A DNA stretch of 64,000 bases from the NCBI RefSeq assembly GCF_000024545.1, contig NC_013947.1, positions 3,100,001 to 3,164,000 of the forward strand, given 5' to 3'. Below are positions 41,104 to 53,143 of the stretch, piece by piece (positions within the stretch are counted from its first letter, which is position 1; every line of letters starts with the position of its first letter). Position numbers and translations under genes: made by a program. The notes beneath the pieces are model-generated. The model saw only the letters and a list, made by a program, of their open reading frames with translations. It did no database searches and was not told the origin of the DNA. This DNA comes from Stackebrandtia nassauensis DSM 44728. Its GTDB lineage: Bacteria; Actinomycetota; Actinomycetes; Mycobacteriales; Micromonosporaceae.

Positions 41104-42525
41104 ATGCGTGTGCTCGGAATTGACTTTGGAACGTCCAACACGGTGGCGATCCTGCGGATGAACGACGGCCGCGTCAAGCCGTTGTTGTTCGACGGTTCCC
41201 CGATGCTGCCCTCGGCGATCTTCCTGGCCTCCGACGGCCGGATGCTGGTGGGCCGTGACGCCGAACGCAACGCGCGGATGGACCCCGCGCGGTTCGAGCC
41301 GAACCCCAAACGCCGCATCGACGACACCACGATCTTCCTTGGCGACCAGGAGATCCCGGTCTCCCGGGCGATGGCCTACGTCCTCGAGCACGTCACGGCC
41401 GAGGCCCGCCGCCAGCTGGGCGGACCCCCCGAGGTCGTGCGCATGACCCACCCGGCGCGCTGGGGCGAGCGCCGCCGCAACCTGCTGCTGGAGGCCGCCA
41501 AGTTCGCCGGACTCCCCAAACCGCAGCTCATCCCCGAGCCGGTGGGCGCGGCCTCCTACTTCACCTCCGTGCTGGGCACCGCCGTCCCGGTGGGCCGGGC
41601 ACTGGCCATCTACGACTTCGGCGGCGGCACCTTCGACGCGACCGTGGTGCGCCGCACCCAGACCGGCTTCGAGGTGCTCAGCGAGGAAGGTCTGCCCGAT
41701 GTGGGCGGTCTGGACTTCGACCACGGCATCGTCGAACACCTCGGCAAGACCTACGGCGTCAGCCACGCCCAGGCCTGGGCCCGGCTGATGAACCCCACCG
41801 ACGACAAGGACCGCCGCTACCGGCGCACCCTCTACGAGGACGCCCGCGACGCCAAACAGACCCTGTCGCGCGCCTCCTCGGCCGACATCCACCTGCCGAC
41901 CATGGAGGTCGACGCCCACCTCACCCGCGAGGAGTTCGACGGCATCGCCCGTCCGCTCATCGAGCGCACCATCGAGTGCATGCAACGGGCCATCGCGGGC
42001 GCCAAGCAGCAGCCCAAGGACCTGGTGGGCATCTTCCTGGTCGGCGGTTCCAGCCGGATCCCGATGGCCGCCAGCCTGATCCACACCGGACTGGGCGTGG
42101 CGCCGCGGACCTTCGAGCAGCCCGAGACCGTCGTGGTCGAGGGCGCGCTGGCCATCGGCGGCGCCGCCGCGGGCAACCGCCCGGTCAGCGGCCCGGCCGC
42201 TCCCGGCCGTCCGATCTCGGGGCCGCCGCAGCGCCCTCCGATGCAACAGCAACAACGGCCGCCGATGCAGCAACAGCAGCGTCCCCCGATGCAGCAGCCG
42301 ATGGCGCCGCGACCGCAGATGCCGCCCGCACCGCGTCCCATCCAGCAGCCGATGGCGCCCCGTCCGCAGATGCCGCCCGCACCCCGGCCGATGCCGATGC
42401 AGCAGCAACAACCGCGGGCACCGCGCAAGAAGGCCAGCCAGGAACCCGCGGTCGTGGTGACCATTGTGATCGCCGCGATCCTGGTGGTGGGCTTCATCAT
42501 CCTGCTGATAGCGGCGCTCGTCTGA
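41104..42525 (+). CDS. Hsp70-like ATPase domain fused to a disordered linker and membrane anchor
   Basis: 473 residues. Residues 1-355 form a DnaK-type actin fold with LGIDFGTSNTVAIL (phosphate 1), AIYDFGGGTFDATVV (phosphate 2) and VGIFLVGGSSRIPMA (adenosine). The DnaK substrate-binding domain is missing. It is replaced by a Pro/Gln/Met-rich low-complexity region (PPMQQQQ and RPQMPPAPRP repeats, about 365-435) and one C-terminal helix (VVVTIVIAAILVVGFIILLIAALV). The protein is probably anchored to the inner face of the membrane by its tail. AGGAG precedes ATG 41104 by about 10 nt. It lies 48 nt upstream of uvrC. Confidence 0.83.
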   Translation: MRVLGIDFGTSNTVAILRMNDGRVKPLLFDGSPMLPSAIFLASDGRMLVGRDAERNARMDPARFEPNPKRRIDDTTIFLGDQEIPVSRAMAYVLEHVTAEARRQLGGPPEVVRMTHPARWGERRRNLLLEAAKFAGLPKPQLIPEPVGAASYFTSVLGTAVPVGRALAIYDFGGGTFDATVVRRTQTGFEVLSEEGLPDVGGLDFDHGIVEHLGKTYGVSHAQAWARLMNPTDDKDRRYRRTLYEDARDAKQTLSRASSADIHLPTMEVDAHLTREEFDGIARPLIERTIECMQRAIAGAKQQPKDLVGIFLVGGSSRIPMAASLIHTGLGVAPRTFEQPETVVVEGALAIGGAAAGNRPVSGPAAPGRPISGPPQRPPMQQQQRPPMQQQQRPPMQQPMAPRPQMPPAPRPIQQPMAPRPQMPPAPRPMPMQQQQPRAPRKKASQEPAVVVTIVIAAILVVGFIILLIAALV

Positions 42526-42573
42526 CGGGCCTTCGCGCGTGCGGTGACACACCCGGCGGTTAACCTGTCCGAC

Positions 42574-44670
42574 GTGGTCACCGAAACCGGCGCCAGCCTG
42601 CCATACCGTCCCGCCCCCGGTACGATTCCCGAATCGCCGGGGGTGTACCGCTTCCGCGACACCGACGGACGCGTCATCTACGTCGGCAAGGCCAAGAGCC
42701 TGCGGCAGCGGCTGAACTCGTACTTCGCCGACCCGACCAAGCTGCACCCGCGCACCTACCAGATGGTGCACACCGCGACCTCCGTCGACTGGGTGGTGCT
42801 GGCCACCGAGGTCGAGGCGCTGCAACTGGAGTACACCTGGATCAAGAAGTACGACCCGCGGTTCAACGTCATGTACCGCGACGACAAGTCGTACCCGTAC
42901 CTGGCAGTCACCCTCGACGAGGAGTACCCCAGGCTCCAGGTCATGCGGGGCGACCGCCGCAAGGGCGTGCGCTACTTCGGGCCCTACTCGCACGCCTGGG
43001 CCATCCGCGAGACCCTCGACCTGCTGCTGCGGGTTTTCCCGGCCCGCACCTGCGGGGCCTCGGTGTTCAACCGGGCCCGCAAGATCAACCGGCCCTGCCT
43101 GCTGGGCGACATCGGCAAGTGCGCCGCCCCCTGCGTGGGGCGGGTCAGCGCCGCCGAGCACCGCGAGATCGTGGACGAGTTCTGCGCGTTCATGGCCGGA
43201 AAGACCGACACCTTCGTCAAACGCGTCGAGGCCGAGATGCACGAGGCCTCCGAGGCGCTGGACTTCGAGCGCGCCGCCCGCCGCCGCGACGACCTGGCCG
43301 CGCTGCATCGGGCGCTGGAGAAGCAGCTGGTGGTGCTCGCCGAGGACAAGGGCACCGACATCGACGTGGTGGAGATGTTCGACGACGAGTTGCAGGCGGC
43401 GGTGCAGGTCTTCCACGTCCGCGGCGGCCGGGTCACCGGGCAGCGCGGCTGGATCGTCGACAAACCCGAGGGCGTCACCGACGGCGACCTCGTCCACTCG
43501 CTGTGCACCCAGTTCTATGGTGGACGGTCGGGTAAGGACATTCCGAAGGAGGTGCTGGTCCCGGCGCTGCCGGAGGACGCGACCGCGCTCACCGACTGGC
43601 TGTCGGAACTGCGCGGTTCGAAGGTGGGGGTGCGCATCCCGCAGCGCGGCGACAAGAAGGCGCTGGCCGAGACCGTCAAACGCAACGCCGAGCAGGCCCT
43701 GGTGCAGCACAAACTCAAACGCGCCTCCGACCTGACCACCCGGGGCAAGGCCCTGGAGGAACTGGCCGAGGCGCTGGACCTGCCCGGCGCCCCGCTGCGG
43801 ATCGAGTGTTTCGACGTGTCCCAGATGCAGGGCACCGACGTGGTGGCCAGCATGGTGGTCTTCGAGGACGGCCTGCCGCGCAAGGCCGAGTACCGGCGGT
43901 TCGTGGTGCGCGGCGAACGCACCGACGACCTGGCCTCGATGCACGAGGTGCTGACGCGGCGGCTGAGCAAGGTCGACGAGAGCGCGCCGCTCATCGACGA
44001 GGACGGCAAGAAACGCCGCTTCGCCTACCCGCCACAGCTTCTGGTCGTCGACGGGGGTGCCCCGCAGGTGGCGGTGGCCGACAACGTCCTGGCCGAGCAG
44101 GGCATCGACACGGTCAACGTGTGCGGCCTGGCCAAGCGGCTGGAGGAGGTGTGGCTGCCGGGGGAGGAGTACCCGGTGATCCTGCCGCGCCGCTCCGAGG
44201 CGCTGTACCTGTTGCAGCGGGTCCGCGACGAGGCGCACCGCTTCGCGATCTCGCTGCACCGCAAGCGGCGGGGCAAGAAGGTGACCGCCTCGGCCCTCGA
44301 CAGCGTCCCGGGCCTGGGCCCGACGCGCCGCAAGGCGCTGTTGCGGCACTTCGGCTCGGTCAAGAAGATCCGAGAAGCCACAGTGGACGAGATAGCGGAG
44401 GTGACCGGCATCGGCCCCGCCCTGGCGGCCACCATCACCGCCTCGCTGACCGAGGGCGCGACGCCAACGGCCGCAGCCGATCAGCCGGAAACCGTGGCCG
44501 AGGGCGACAAGCCCGAAGCCGACGCGCGGGACACGGAGCCGAGGCCGTCCGACGCCGCCGAATCCGAGAGCTCGGGCACCGAGCCGTCCGACGCTGTGAG
44601 CAGTGCCGAGGCGCCGGTCACACAGGACGGGTCCGGCTTGGGAAACCCGGGCCACGACGCCGGGTCGTGA
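42574..44670 (+). CDS. uvrC: UvrABC excision nuclease subunit C
   Basis: About 698 residues. It makes both incisions in nucleotide excision repair. A GIY-YIG domain ([30 protein letters not shown]), a UvrB-binding UVR motif (about residues 215-250), the RNase H-like nuclease core ([21 protein letters not shown] and [11 protein letters not shown]) and C-terminal HhH repeats ([19 protein letters not shown]) are all present. A C-terminal tail of about 75 acidic, low-complexity residues is an addition. GTG 42574 fits family length; GTG 42544 in frame is possible. No ribosome site is obvious, so a leaderless start is possible. Confidence 0.95.
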   Translation: MVTETGASLPYRPAPGTIPESPGVYRFRDTDGRVIYVGKAKSLRQRLNSYFADPTKLHPRTYQMVHTATSVDWVVLATEVEALQLEYTWIKKYDPRFNVMYRDDKSYPYLAVTLDEEYPRLQVMRGDRRKGVRYFGPYSHAWAIRETLDLLLRVFPARTCGASVFNRARKINRPCLLGDIGKCAAPCVGRVSAAEHREIVDEFCAFMAGKTDTFVKRVEAEMHEASEALDFERAARRRDDLAALHRALEKQLVVLAEDKGTDIDVVEMFDDELQAAVQVFHVRGGRVTGQRGWIVDKPEGVTDGDLVHSLCTQFYGGRSGKDIPKEVLVPALPEDATALTDWLSELRGSKVGVRIPQRGDKKALAETVKRNAEQALVQHKLKRASDLTTRGKALEELAEALDLPGAPLRIECFDVSQMQGTDVVASMVVFEDGLPRKAEYRRFVVRGERTDDLASMHEVLTRRLSKVDESAPLIDEDGKKRRFAYPPQLLVVDGGAPQVAVADNVLAEQGIDTVNVCGLAKRLEEVWLPGEEYPVILPRRSEALYLLQRVRDEAHRFAISLHRKRRGKKVTASALDSVPGLGPTRRKALLRHFGSVKKIREATVDEIAEVTGIGPALAATITASLTEGATPTAAADQPETVAEGDKPEADARDTEPRPSDAAESESSGTEPSDAVSSAEAPVTQDGSGLGNPGHDAGS

Positions 44671-44705
44671 GCCGGGTCCCGCTCGCGGGCGGGCATACTC
44701 GACGA

Positions 44706-45608
44706 ATGCCGGATCTCGTCTCGCCGCCGGGCGCCGAACGCAGCCGCGCCGACCTCGACCTGGTCATCGTGACCGGTACCTCGGGGGGTGGCCGCAGCAC
44801 CGTCGCCAAGGCCCTGGAAAACGTCGGCTACTACGTCGTCGACAACCTGCCCGAAGCCCTCATGGTGACCATGGCCGAACTGGTCTTCGAGTCCGGCGAC
44901 GCCACCCGCCGCACCGCCATGGTGCTGGACGTGCGCTCGCACGCCTTCACCGCCGACCTGGTCGGCGCCGTCGCCGAACTGAAGAACCGCGGCTTCAAGC
45001 CCAAGGTCGTGTTCGTCGACGCCGAGGACGACGTCCTGGTGCGCCGTTACGAGAAGGTGCGCCGCGCCCACCCGTTGCAGGGCTCGGGACGGATCCTGGA
45101 CGGCATCGCCGCCGAACGCGAAGTGCTGGCCTCGGCCCGCGAGACCGCCGACGCCCTCATCGACACCTCCAACCTCAACGAGAACCAGCTGCGGGCCCGG
45201 GTGGAGGAACTGTTCGCCCCCGCCGACACCCGCCGGGTGCGCATCACGACGCTGTCGTTCGGCTTCAAGCACGGCATCCCGCTGGACGCCGACTTCGTCG
45301 TGGACGTGCGGTTCCTGCCCAACCCGTACTGGATCCCCGAACTGCGCGAGCACACCGGCACCGAGTCCGACGTGTCCAAGTACGTGCTCAGTCAGGCCGG
45401 AGCCGACGACTTCCTGGCCACCTTCACCGACCTGATCAGCACCACCGTGCCCGGTTTCGAGCGCGAGGGCAAACGCTACGTGACCATCGCGGTGGGCTGC
45501 ACCGGCGGCAAACACCGCAGCGTCGCCATCGCCGAGGCTCTGGCCGACCGGCTGCGCGCCGTCGGGTTGTCGGCCTACCCGCACCACCGTGACATGGGAC
45601 TCGAATGA
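44706..45608 (+). CDS. rapZ: RapZ/YvcJ nucleotide-binding protein
   Basis: 300 residues. A P-loop protein (GTSGGGRSTVAKALE) with the C-terminal RapZ domain (FGFKHGIPLDADFVVDVRFLPNP and GCTGGKHRSVAIAE). In Escherichia coli RapZ controls GlmS through a small RNA. In actinobacteria the gene is constantly next to yvcK and whiA, with an unclear role. CATACT (44694-44699) ends 6 nt before the ATG, so a leaderless start is plausible. It is followed by yvcK with a 4-nt overlap. Confidence 0.95.
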   Translation: MPDLVSPPGAERSRADLDLVIVTGTSGGGRSTVAKALENVGYYVVDNLPEALMVTMAELVFESGDATRRTAMVLDVRSHAFTADLVGAVAELKNRGFKPKVVFVDAEDDVLVRRYEKVRRAHPLQGSGRILDGIAAEREVLASARETADALIDTSNLNENQLRARVEELFAPADTRRVRITTLSFGFKHGIPLDADFVVDVRFLPNPYWIPELREHTGTESDVSKYVLSQAGADDFLATFTDLISTTVPGFEREGKRYVTIAVGCTGGKHRSVAIAEALADRLRAVGLSAYPHHRDMGLE

Positions 45609-46531
45609 GGAGGCGGGTCGTCGCGCTGGGAGGCGGCAAGGGCCTCTCGGCGGCATTGAAGGCGCTGCGCGGCTTCGATGTGGACCTCACCGCGATCGTC
45701 ACCGTCGCCGACGACGGCGGCTCCTCGGGACGACTGCGCGAAACCCGGGACCTGGTGCCACCGGGGGATCTGCGCAAGGCCCTCATCGCGCTGTCAAGGC
45801 GCGACGACGAACTGTCCGAAGTGTTCGCCCACCGCTTCGGCGGCGACGACTCGCTGGCCGGACACGCCGTCGGCAACCTGCTGCTGGCCGGACTCATGGA
45901 CACCCTCGGCGACCCGGTGGCCGCCGTCGAGGCCGCCGCCCGGATGCTCAACGTGGACGGACGAGTGTTGCCGATGGCCACCGTCCCGCTCGACATCGAG
46001 GCCGAGATCGAGTTCGAACGCGAATCCCGGGTGGTGCGCGGCCAACACGCCGTGGCCGTCAGCGACGGCATCGTGCGCCACCTGCGGCTCCACCCCGCCG
46101 CCCCCAAGGCCTGCCCCCAGGCGCTGGACGCCATCGCCGCCGCCGACTGGCTGATCCTGGGCCCCGGATCCTGGTACACCAGCGTCATCCCGCACCTGCT
46201 GGTCCCCGACCTGCGCGACGCCATCGAGGCCAGCCCCGCCCGGCGTGTCGTCGTCCTGAATCTCACCCGGGAGAATGAAACCGACGGCCTGTCACTGGCC
46301 GAACACCTGGTGGCGCTGCGTGCCTACTCGCCCGGCTTCACCGCCGACGTCGTCGTGGCCGACACCCAGGCCACCGGTGAGCCCGAACCGGTGGCGCGTG
46401 CGGCACAATCTTTGGGGGCACGCCTGCTGCTGGCCCCGGTCGCCGCGTCCGGCCGCTGCGACCGCCACGACTGGCGGGCACTGGCCGACGCCTTGCGACC
46501 AGTCATAGATCACGCCGAGGTGGGGAAGTAA
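45605..46531 (+). CDS. yvcK: YvcK/CuvA, UDP-sugar-binding cell-envelope regulator
   Basis: 308 residues, of the CofD-like fold. In other Gram-positives YvcK/CuvA binds UDP-GlcNAc and is needed for gluconeogenic growth and cell shape. Landmarks are [29 protein letters not shown], and [22 protein letters not shown]. The ATGA overlap with rapZ shows translational coupling. The stop is 4 nt before the whiA start, forming the conserved trio. Confidence 0.95.
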   Translation: MRRRVVALGGGKGLSAALKALRGFDVDLTAIVTVADDGGSSGRLRETRDLVPPGDLRKALIALSRRDDELSEVFAHRFGGDDSLAGHAVGNLLLAGLMDTLGDPVAAVEAAARMLNVDGRVLPMATVPLDIEAEIEFERESRVVRGQHAVAVSDGIVRHLRLHPAAPKACPQALDAIAAADWLILGPGSWYTSVIPHLLVPDLRDAIEASPARRVVVLNLTRENETDGLSLAEHLVALRAYSPGFTADVVVADTQATGEPEPVARAAQSLGARLLLAPVAASGRCDRHDWRALADALRPVIDHAEVGK

Positions 46532-46535
46532 CGAT

Positions 46536-47516
46536 ATGGCGATGACGGCTTCCGTCAAGGATGAACTGAGCCGCATAGACAACAGCAAACCGTGCTGCCG
46601 ACGCTCCGAGATGAGCGCGCTGTTCCGGTTCGCCGGGGGACTGCACCTGGTGGGCGGTTCACTGGTGGTGGAAGCCGAACTGGACGCGGGCAGCGTGGCG
46701 CGGCGGCTGCGGGCCGCCATCCAGGACGCCTACGGCTACGACAGCGAGATGCAGGTGCTCACCGCCGGTGGCCTGCGCCGCCACACCCACTACGTGCTGC
46801 GGGTCATCAACGACGGCGAGGCCCTGGCCCGCCAGACCGGCCTGCTGGACGCCCGGGGCCGCCCGGTGCGGGGCCTGCCCGCCCACGTGGTGGCCGGGAA
46901 CCTGTGCTGCGCCGAGGCCGCCTGGCGGGGCGCGTTCATGGCCCACGGCTCCCTGACCGAACCGGGCCGCTCCAGTTCGCTGGAGATCACCTGCCCGGGC
47001 CCGGAATCGGCGCTGGCGCTGGTGGGCGCGGCCCGGCGACTGGGCATCACCGCCAAGGCCCGCGACGCCCGCGGCGTCGACCGGGTGGTCATCCGCGACG
47101 GCGACGCCATCGGCCAGCTGCTGGTGCGGCTGGGCGCCCACGCCGGGGTGCTGGCCTGGGAGGAACGCCGGGTGCGGCGCGAGGTGCGTGCCACCGCCAA
47201 CCGGCTGGCCAACTTCGACGACGCCAACCTGCGCCGCTCGGCCCGCGCGGCGGTCGCCGCCGCCGCGAAGGTCTCCAGAGCCCTGGAACTGCTGGGCGAC
47301 GAGGTTCCCGGCCACCTCGCCGAGGCCGGACGGCTGCGGCTGGCCAACCGGCAGGCGTCCCTTGAGGAGCTCGGCGCCATGGCCGACCCGCCGCTGACCA
47401 AGGACGCCATCGCCGGGCGGATCCGCCGCCTCATCAACCTCGCCAACAAGCACGCCGCCGCGGCCGGGGAACCGCCGGTGGAGGCCGTCGTCACCGACGA
47501 GATGCTGGTGGCCTGA
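46536..47516 (+). CDS. whiA: WhiA sporulation/cell-division transcription factor
   Basis: 326 residues. A degenerate LAGLIDADG homing-endonuclease fold (about 1-215) is joined to a C-terminal helix-turn-helix ([25 protein letters not shown]). In Streptomyces WhiA with WhiB activates sporulation septation genes. The sequence is complete and family length. It is third in the rapZ-yvcK-whiA operon. Its presence fits a sporulating or filamentous actinomycete but is not diagnostic, since whiA is found in most Gram-positives. Confidence 0.96.
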   Translation: MAMTASVKDELSRIDNSKPCCRRSEMSALFRFAGGLHLVGGSLVVEAELDAGSVARRLRAAIQDAYGYDSEMQVLTAGGLRRHTHYVLRVINDGEALARQTGLLDARGRPVRGLPAHVVAGNLCCAEAAWRGAFMAHGSLTEPGRSSSLEITCPGPESALALVGAARRLGITAKARDARGVDRVVIRDGDAIGQLLVRLGAHAGVLAWEERRVRREVRATANRLANFDDANLRRSARAAVAAAAKVSRALELLGDEVPGHLAEAGRLRLANRQASLEELGAMADPPLTKDAIAGRIRRLINLANKHAAAAGEPPVEAVVTDEMLVA

Positions 47517-47576
47517 CGGCCGGTGCCGTGGCGCCTTAGGTAAGGTCTGGGGTGCTCGGCGACGAGGCCGACATAG

Positions 47577-48691
<1,115 letters not shown>

Positions 48692-48692
<1 letters not shown>

Positions 48693-49891
48693 TGCGGACA
48701 CTGGAAACCCTGCTGGAGCAGGGTGTCACGGGTCGGCGCGTCCTGGTGCGCGCCGACCTCAACGTGCCACTCGACGGCGACCGCATCACCGACGACGGCC
48801 GGATCCGCGGCGTGCTGCCGACCCTGACGGCGCTGCGCGACGCCGGGGCCAAACTGGTGGTGTGCGCGCACCTGGGCCGCCCCAAGGGCGCACCGGACGC
48901 GAAGTACAGCCTGGCGCCGGTGGCGGTGCGGCTGTCGGAACTGCTGGGCACCACGGTCGGCTTCGCCACCGACACCGTCGGCACCGACGCCGAACGGGCC
49001 CTGTCGGCCCTGGGCGACGGCGGCGTGGTGCTGCTGGAGAACCTGCGGTTCAACCCGGGTGAGACCAGCAAGGACGACGCCGAACGGCTCGACTTCGCCA
49101 CCAAACTGGCCGAGGGCAACGACTTCTACGTCGACGACGCCTTCGGCGCGGTGCACCGCAAGCACGCCAGCGTCTACGACGTCGCCACGCTGCTGCCGCA
49201 CTACGCCGGGAAGCTCATCACCACCGAGGTGTCGGTGCTCAAGCGGCTGACCGAGTCGCCGCAGCGCCCCTACACCGTGGTGCTGGGCGGCGCCAAGGTC
49301 TCCGACAAGCTCGCCGTCATCGCCAACCTGCTGGACAAGGTGGACCGGCTGCTCATCGGCGGCGGCATGATGTTCACCTTCCTGGCCGCGCAGGGCCACG
49401 ACGTCGGCACCTCACTGCTGGAGTCCGACCAGATCGACACCTGCAAGGGCTTCCTGGACGAGGCCGCCAAACGCGGCGTCGAACTGGTGCTGCCGAGCGA
49501 CACCATCACGGCCGCCCAGTTCAGCGCCGAGGCCGAGCCGGAGACGGTCGCGGTCGACGCGATCCCGTCTGACCGGATGGGCCTGGACATCGGCCCCGAG
49601 ACCGCCGCCCGGTTCGCCGTCGAGATCGGCAAGTCCAAGACGGTGTTCTGGAACGGCCCGATGGGCGTGTTCGAGTTCTCCGCCTTCGCCGACGGCACCA
49701 GGACGGTGGCACGGGCGCTTGTGGACTCGGACGCCTTCACCGTCGTGGGCGGCGGCGACTCCGCGGCGGCGGTGCGCACCCTCGGCCTGCCCGAGGACGG
49801 CTTCGGCCACATCTCCACCGGCGGCGGTGCCAGCCTGGAGTACCTGGAGGGCAAGACCCTCCCCGGACTGTCGATACTGGAGTCACAATGA
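48692..49891 (+). CDS. pgk: Phosphoglycerate kinase
   Basis: 399 residues. It transfers phosphate from 1,3-bisphosphoglycerate to [29 protein letters not shown] marks the N-terminal domain, the hinge follows, and [10 protein letters not shown] with [14 protein letters not shown] marks the C-terminal nucleotide site. It is slightly shorter than typical but complete. It overlaps gap by 1 nt (TGATG) and tpiA by 4 nt. Confidence 0.97.
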
Positions 49892-50670
49892 GCGACCGCA
49901 AGCCTCTCATCGCCGGCAACTGGAAGATGAACCTCAACCACTTCGAGGCCATCGCACTGGTGCAGAAGCTGGCCTTCAGCCTGGACGAGAAGCAGCTGTC
50001 GGACGTCGAAGTGGTGGTACTGCCGCCCTTCGTGGACATCCGCAGCGTCCAGACCGTCATCGACGGCGACAACCTGCTGCTGGGCTTCGGCGCCCAGGAC
50101 GTGTCGGCGCACGCCTCGGGTGCCTACACCGGCGAGATCTCGGCGGCGATGCTGGCCAAACTCGGCTGCACCTACGTGACCGTCGGCCACTCCGAGCGGC
50201 GCCAGTACCACGGCGAGGACGACAAACTCGTCGGCGCCAAGGCGAAAGCGGCGCTGGCCAACGAGATCACCCCGATCCTGTGCGTCGGCGAACCGCTGCC
50301 GGTGCGCGAATCCGGGGAGCACGTCGAGCACTCGGTGGGCCAGCTGCTGGCCGCGATCGAGGGACTGTCGTCCGAACAGGTCGACAAGCTCGTGGTCGCC
50401 TACGAACCGGTGTGGGCCATCGGCACCGGCAAGACCTGCGCGCCCGACGACGCGCAGGAGGTCATCGGCGCGCTGCGCGCGGCGCTGGCCAAGGACCACC
50501 CCGAGGCCGCCGAGAAGGTACGCATCCTCTACGGCGGTTCGGTCAAAGCGGGCAACGTCGCACAGATCATGAAGAAGCCGGACATCGACGGCGCCCTAGT
50601 GGGCGGCGCGAGCATCGACGCCGACGAATTCGTGAAGATCTGTCGCTTCCCTGAGCACAACAACGTGTAA
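49888..50670 (+). CDS. tpiA: Triosephosphate isomerase
   Basis: 260 residues. It interconverts dihydroxyacetone phosphate and glyceraldehyde 3-phosphate. [14 protein letters not shown] holds the catalytic lysine, [10 protein letters not shown] the histidine, and [15 protein letters not shown] the glutamate and flexible loop. It ends the gap-pgk-tpiA operon, followed by a terminator. Confidence 0.97.
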   Translation: MSDRKPLIAGNWKMNLNHFEAIALVQKLAFSLDEKQLSDVEVVVLPPFVDIRSVQTVIDGDNLLLGFGAQDVSAHASGAYTGEISAAMLAKLGCTYVTVGHSERRQYHGEDDKLVGAKAKAALANEITPILCVGEPLPVRESGEHVEHSVGQLLAAIEGLSSEQVDKLVVAYEPVWAIGTGKTCAPDDAQEVIGALRAALAKDHPEAAEKVRILYGGSVKAGNVAQIMKKPDIDGALVGGASIDADEFVKICRFPEHNNV

Positions 50671-50712
50671 GCGGAAGCAGCGCTCTACTCGACTGAACAT
50701 ACTGGACGTAGG

Positions 50713-50760
50713 CGGTACGGGCACCTTCGGTGATCACAGGGTGTCCGTACCGTTATTTTT
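50713..50760 (+). terminator. Terminator of the gap-pgk-tpiA operon
   Basis: A 13-nt stem (50713-50725 with 50740-50752) containing one mismatch and a 14-nt loop is followed by TTATTTTT. It is a classical intrinsic terminator. Confidence 0.9.
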
Positions 50761-50865
50761 AGCGGGGCGGTGTGGCATTTCCGCGCCTGGCGTCTTAGGG
50801 TGTTGAATCACCGGCCCCGGGCTGGTCGGTGCAGATCCTGTATGCCCCCTTCAGGAGTGTGGTGG

Positions 50866-52587
50866 ATGCGTGGAATAGCGGGATACGCGCGCAGGCATAT
50901 AGCGCTTGCCATGGTGGCGGCGCTGACGGTCACGATGGCCGGAGCCTGCACCGCCGACACCCCCAAACCCGAGACGGTCGCCTCGAAACCCGGCGAGGGC
51001 GGCACGGTGCGCGTCTTCACCCAGACCCTGGAGACCCTCGACCCGCAGCGCGTGTACGTCATCACCGGCCTGAACGTGTCCACACTCATCACCCGGACAC
51101 TGACGACGTTCACCGCCAAACCGGGGGAGAAGCCCAAGCTCGTCGGCGACCTGGCCACCGACACCGGCAAACCCAACAAGGACAACACCTCCTGGACCTA
51201 CACGCTGCGCGACGGCGTCAAATGGCAGGACGGCACCGAGCTCAGCTGCGAGGACGTGCGCTACGGCGTGCTGCGCAACTTCGACGTGCGACGCAAGGAC
51301 GCCAAGATCACCGGCGGCCCGAGCTATCCCACCGAATGGCTTGACGTCCCCGAGGACTACGAAGGACCCAAGGGCGACAAGTCCGACAAGGACCTCTCCG
51401 GGGTCACCTGCGAGAACAAGCGCACCATCCGCTTCGACCTGAAGGAGCCGCAGGCCAACTTCCCGTCCGCGGTGAACCTGCCCGCGTTCTCCCCGGTCCC
51501 GGAGCAGCACGACACCTGGGCCGACTACGGCGAGGAACCGGTGTCGACCGGACCGTACAAACTGTCCTCGTACAAGCCCTCCAAGGGCGACACGCCGGGA
51601 CGCGCGGTCTTCGAACGCAACCGGTTCTGGGACTCCGAGACCGACAAGATCCGCGATGCCAAGCCGGACAAGATCATCCTCGAACTCGGCAAGGACCCCG
51701 AGGAGGTCGCGCAGCAGATCGTGTCCGACAACCCCGGCTACGACAACGCCGTCCTGTACGACTCGGTGCCGAACAAGTTCGTCTCGCAGGTCGTCAACGA
51801 CAAGCAGCTGAAGAAGCAGACGGTGTCGGGCTCCACCAGCGGCGTCACCTACATGGCGATCAACACCGAGACCGTGGAGGGCCGCGACTGTCGGCGGGCG
51901 TTGATGTACGCGTTCAACAAGAGCAAGTACATGGACGCCATCGGCGGCGACGTGTTCGGCGACTACGCCACCACGATGCTGCCGCCGTCGGATCCGGCGC
52001 ACCGCGACCACGACGTCTACGGCCTGGACGGCGACCCTGACGGCGATCTCGACAAGGCCCGGGAACTGCTCGAGGAGGCCAAGGGCTGTCCCGAAAGCCT
52101 CACCCTCGACGTGCAGGACACCGAACGCGGTGAACGCACCGGCGACACGATTGCGGAGACCTTCGGGCGCCTGGGCATCACCGTCAAGGTCAACAAGATC
52201 GCCCCGAACAAGTACTTCGACACGCTGTCCCAACCGGACAAGCTGCACGACCTGACGATCGCCTCCTGGATCCCGGACTGGCCGGGCGGCTCGGGCGTGA
52301 TCCCGGCGCTGTTCGACGGCGACCTCATCAAGCCCGGCCTCAACAGCAACTACTCCAAACTGGATGATCCCAAGATCAACGAGCGGATCGACGAGGCCAG
52401 TATGGAGACCGACCGCAAGCGGTCGTACGAACTGTGGGCCGACCTGGACGAGCAGATCCAGAAGGAGGCCGCGGTCGTCCCGATCGTGTACCCCAAGGCG
52501 CTGAACCTGTGTGGCGTCGACGTACGCGGCGGCGTGCTGAACCCGCAGTGGGGCGGCATCGACTTCGCCTCGCTGGGTGTCAAATGA
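50866..52587 (+). CDS. ABC transporter substrate-binding lipoprotein, family 5 (peptide/nickel type)
   Basis: 573 residues. An extracellular solute receptor anchored through Cys at the lipobox MAGAC (about residue 27). The SBP_bac_5 fold has EGGTVRVFTQTLETLDPQ, TLRDGVKWQDGTELSCEDVRYG and SGVTYMAINTETVEGRDCR. Members bind oligopeptides, nickel chelates or sugars; the ligand is unknown. No permease or ATPase gene is adjacent, so it is an orphan receptor. The ATG 50866 has AGGAG 8 nt upstream. It interrupts the usual tpiA-secG adjacency. Confidence 0.88.
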   Translation: MRGIAGYARRHIALAMVAALTVTMAGACTADTPKPETVASKPGEGGTVRVFTQTLETLDPQRVYVITGLNVSTLITRTLTTFTAKPGEKPKLVGDLATDTGKPNKDNTSWTYTLRDGVKWQDGTELSCEDVRYGVLRNFDVRRKDAKITGGPSYPTEWLDVPEDYEGPKGDKSDKDLSGVTCENKRTIRFDLKEPQANFPSAVNLPAFSPVPEQHDTWADYGEEPVSTGPYKLSSYKPSKGDTPGRAVFERNRFWDSETDKIRDAKPDKIILELGKDPEEVAQQIVSDNPGYDNAVLYDSVPNKFVSQVVNDKQLKKQTVSGSTSGVTYMAINTETVEGRDCRRALMYAFNKSKYMDAIGGDVFGDYATTMLPPSDPAHRDHDVYGLDGDPDGDLDKARELLEEAKGCPESLTLDVQDTERGERTGDTIAETFGRLGITVKVNKIAPNKYFDTLSQPDKLHDLTIASWIPDWPGGSGVIPALFDGDLIKPGLNSNYSKLDDPKINERIDEASMETDRKRSYELWADLDEQIQKEAAVVPIVYPKALNLCGVDVRGGVLNPQWGGIDFASLGVK

Positions 52588-52679
52588 GAACGTGCGATAT
52601 GCTTCCGCGAACCGACAGCCGTGACCACGGCGCGGCAGCAGTCTTGCCGCATCACCTGGAAGGACCCGTTTAAACCGCT

Positions 52680-52934
52680 ATGCAGGCTTTGATGTACGTG
52701 CTCGTTGGCGTGTTGGTGGTGACCAGCGCCGCGTTGATCCTTCTGGTGCTGCTGCACAAGGGCAAGGGCGGCGGTCTGTCGAGCATGTTCGGCGGCGGCG
52801 TCAGCTCGAACGTGTCCGGCTCCGCGGTGGCGGAGAAGAACCTCGACCGCATCACCGTCATCGTCGGTGTGCTGTGGCTGATCGGGATCGTCGGTTTCGG
52901 CATCCTGCTGCGCCAGATCGTCAGCTCGGGCTGA
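52680..52934 (+). CDS. secG: SecG preprotein translocase subunit
   Basis: 84 residues. The auxiliary SecYEG membrane subunit, with two membrane helices (YVLVGVLVVTSAALILLVLL and ITVIVGVLWLIGIVGFGILL) and the conserved HKGKGGGLSSMFGGG between them. Its position after tpiA is common in actinobacteria. The start ATG 52680 follows AAGGACC at a 10-nt spacing; ATG 52692 is possible. Confidence 0.93.
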   Translation: MQALMYVLVGVLVVTSAALILLVLLHKGKGGGLSSMFGGGVSSNVSGSAVAEKNLDRITVIVGVLWLIGIVGFGILLRQIVSSG

Positions 52935-53143
52935 AATCCTTCACGTTCCCTCGCGCATCAGGCGTTACTGTAGCGTCAGGGTGACGTTAGGTAAGATCAA
53001 TTTCTCGGGTTCTCACCCTTTCATACAGGGTGGTATGGGTCATAGACTCGATCTCGGTCGGACTTCCGGCCAGGCACCCTCATCGGTTCGTCCGATGGTG
53101 CCCTCCGTACCACAGCGCCCCCCTGTGAAGGAGCCCGTCAAAT

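Noticed and set aside
52935-53143. Possible tRNA or small RNA gene between secG and rbpA
   Set aside because: No cloverleaf, TTC-loop or terminator pattern is visible; the region looks like an ordinary promoter-leader region.
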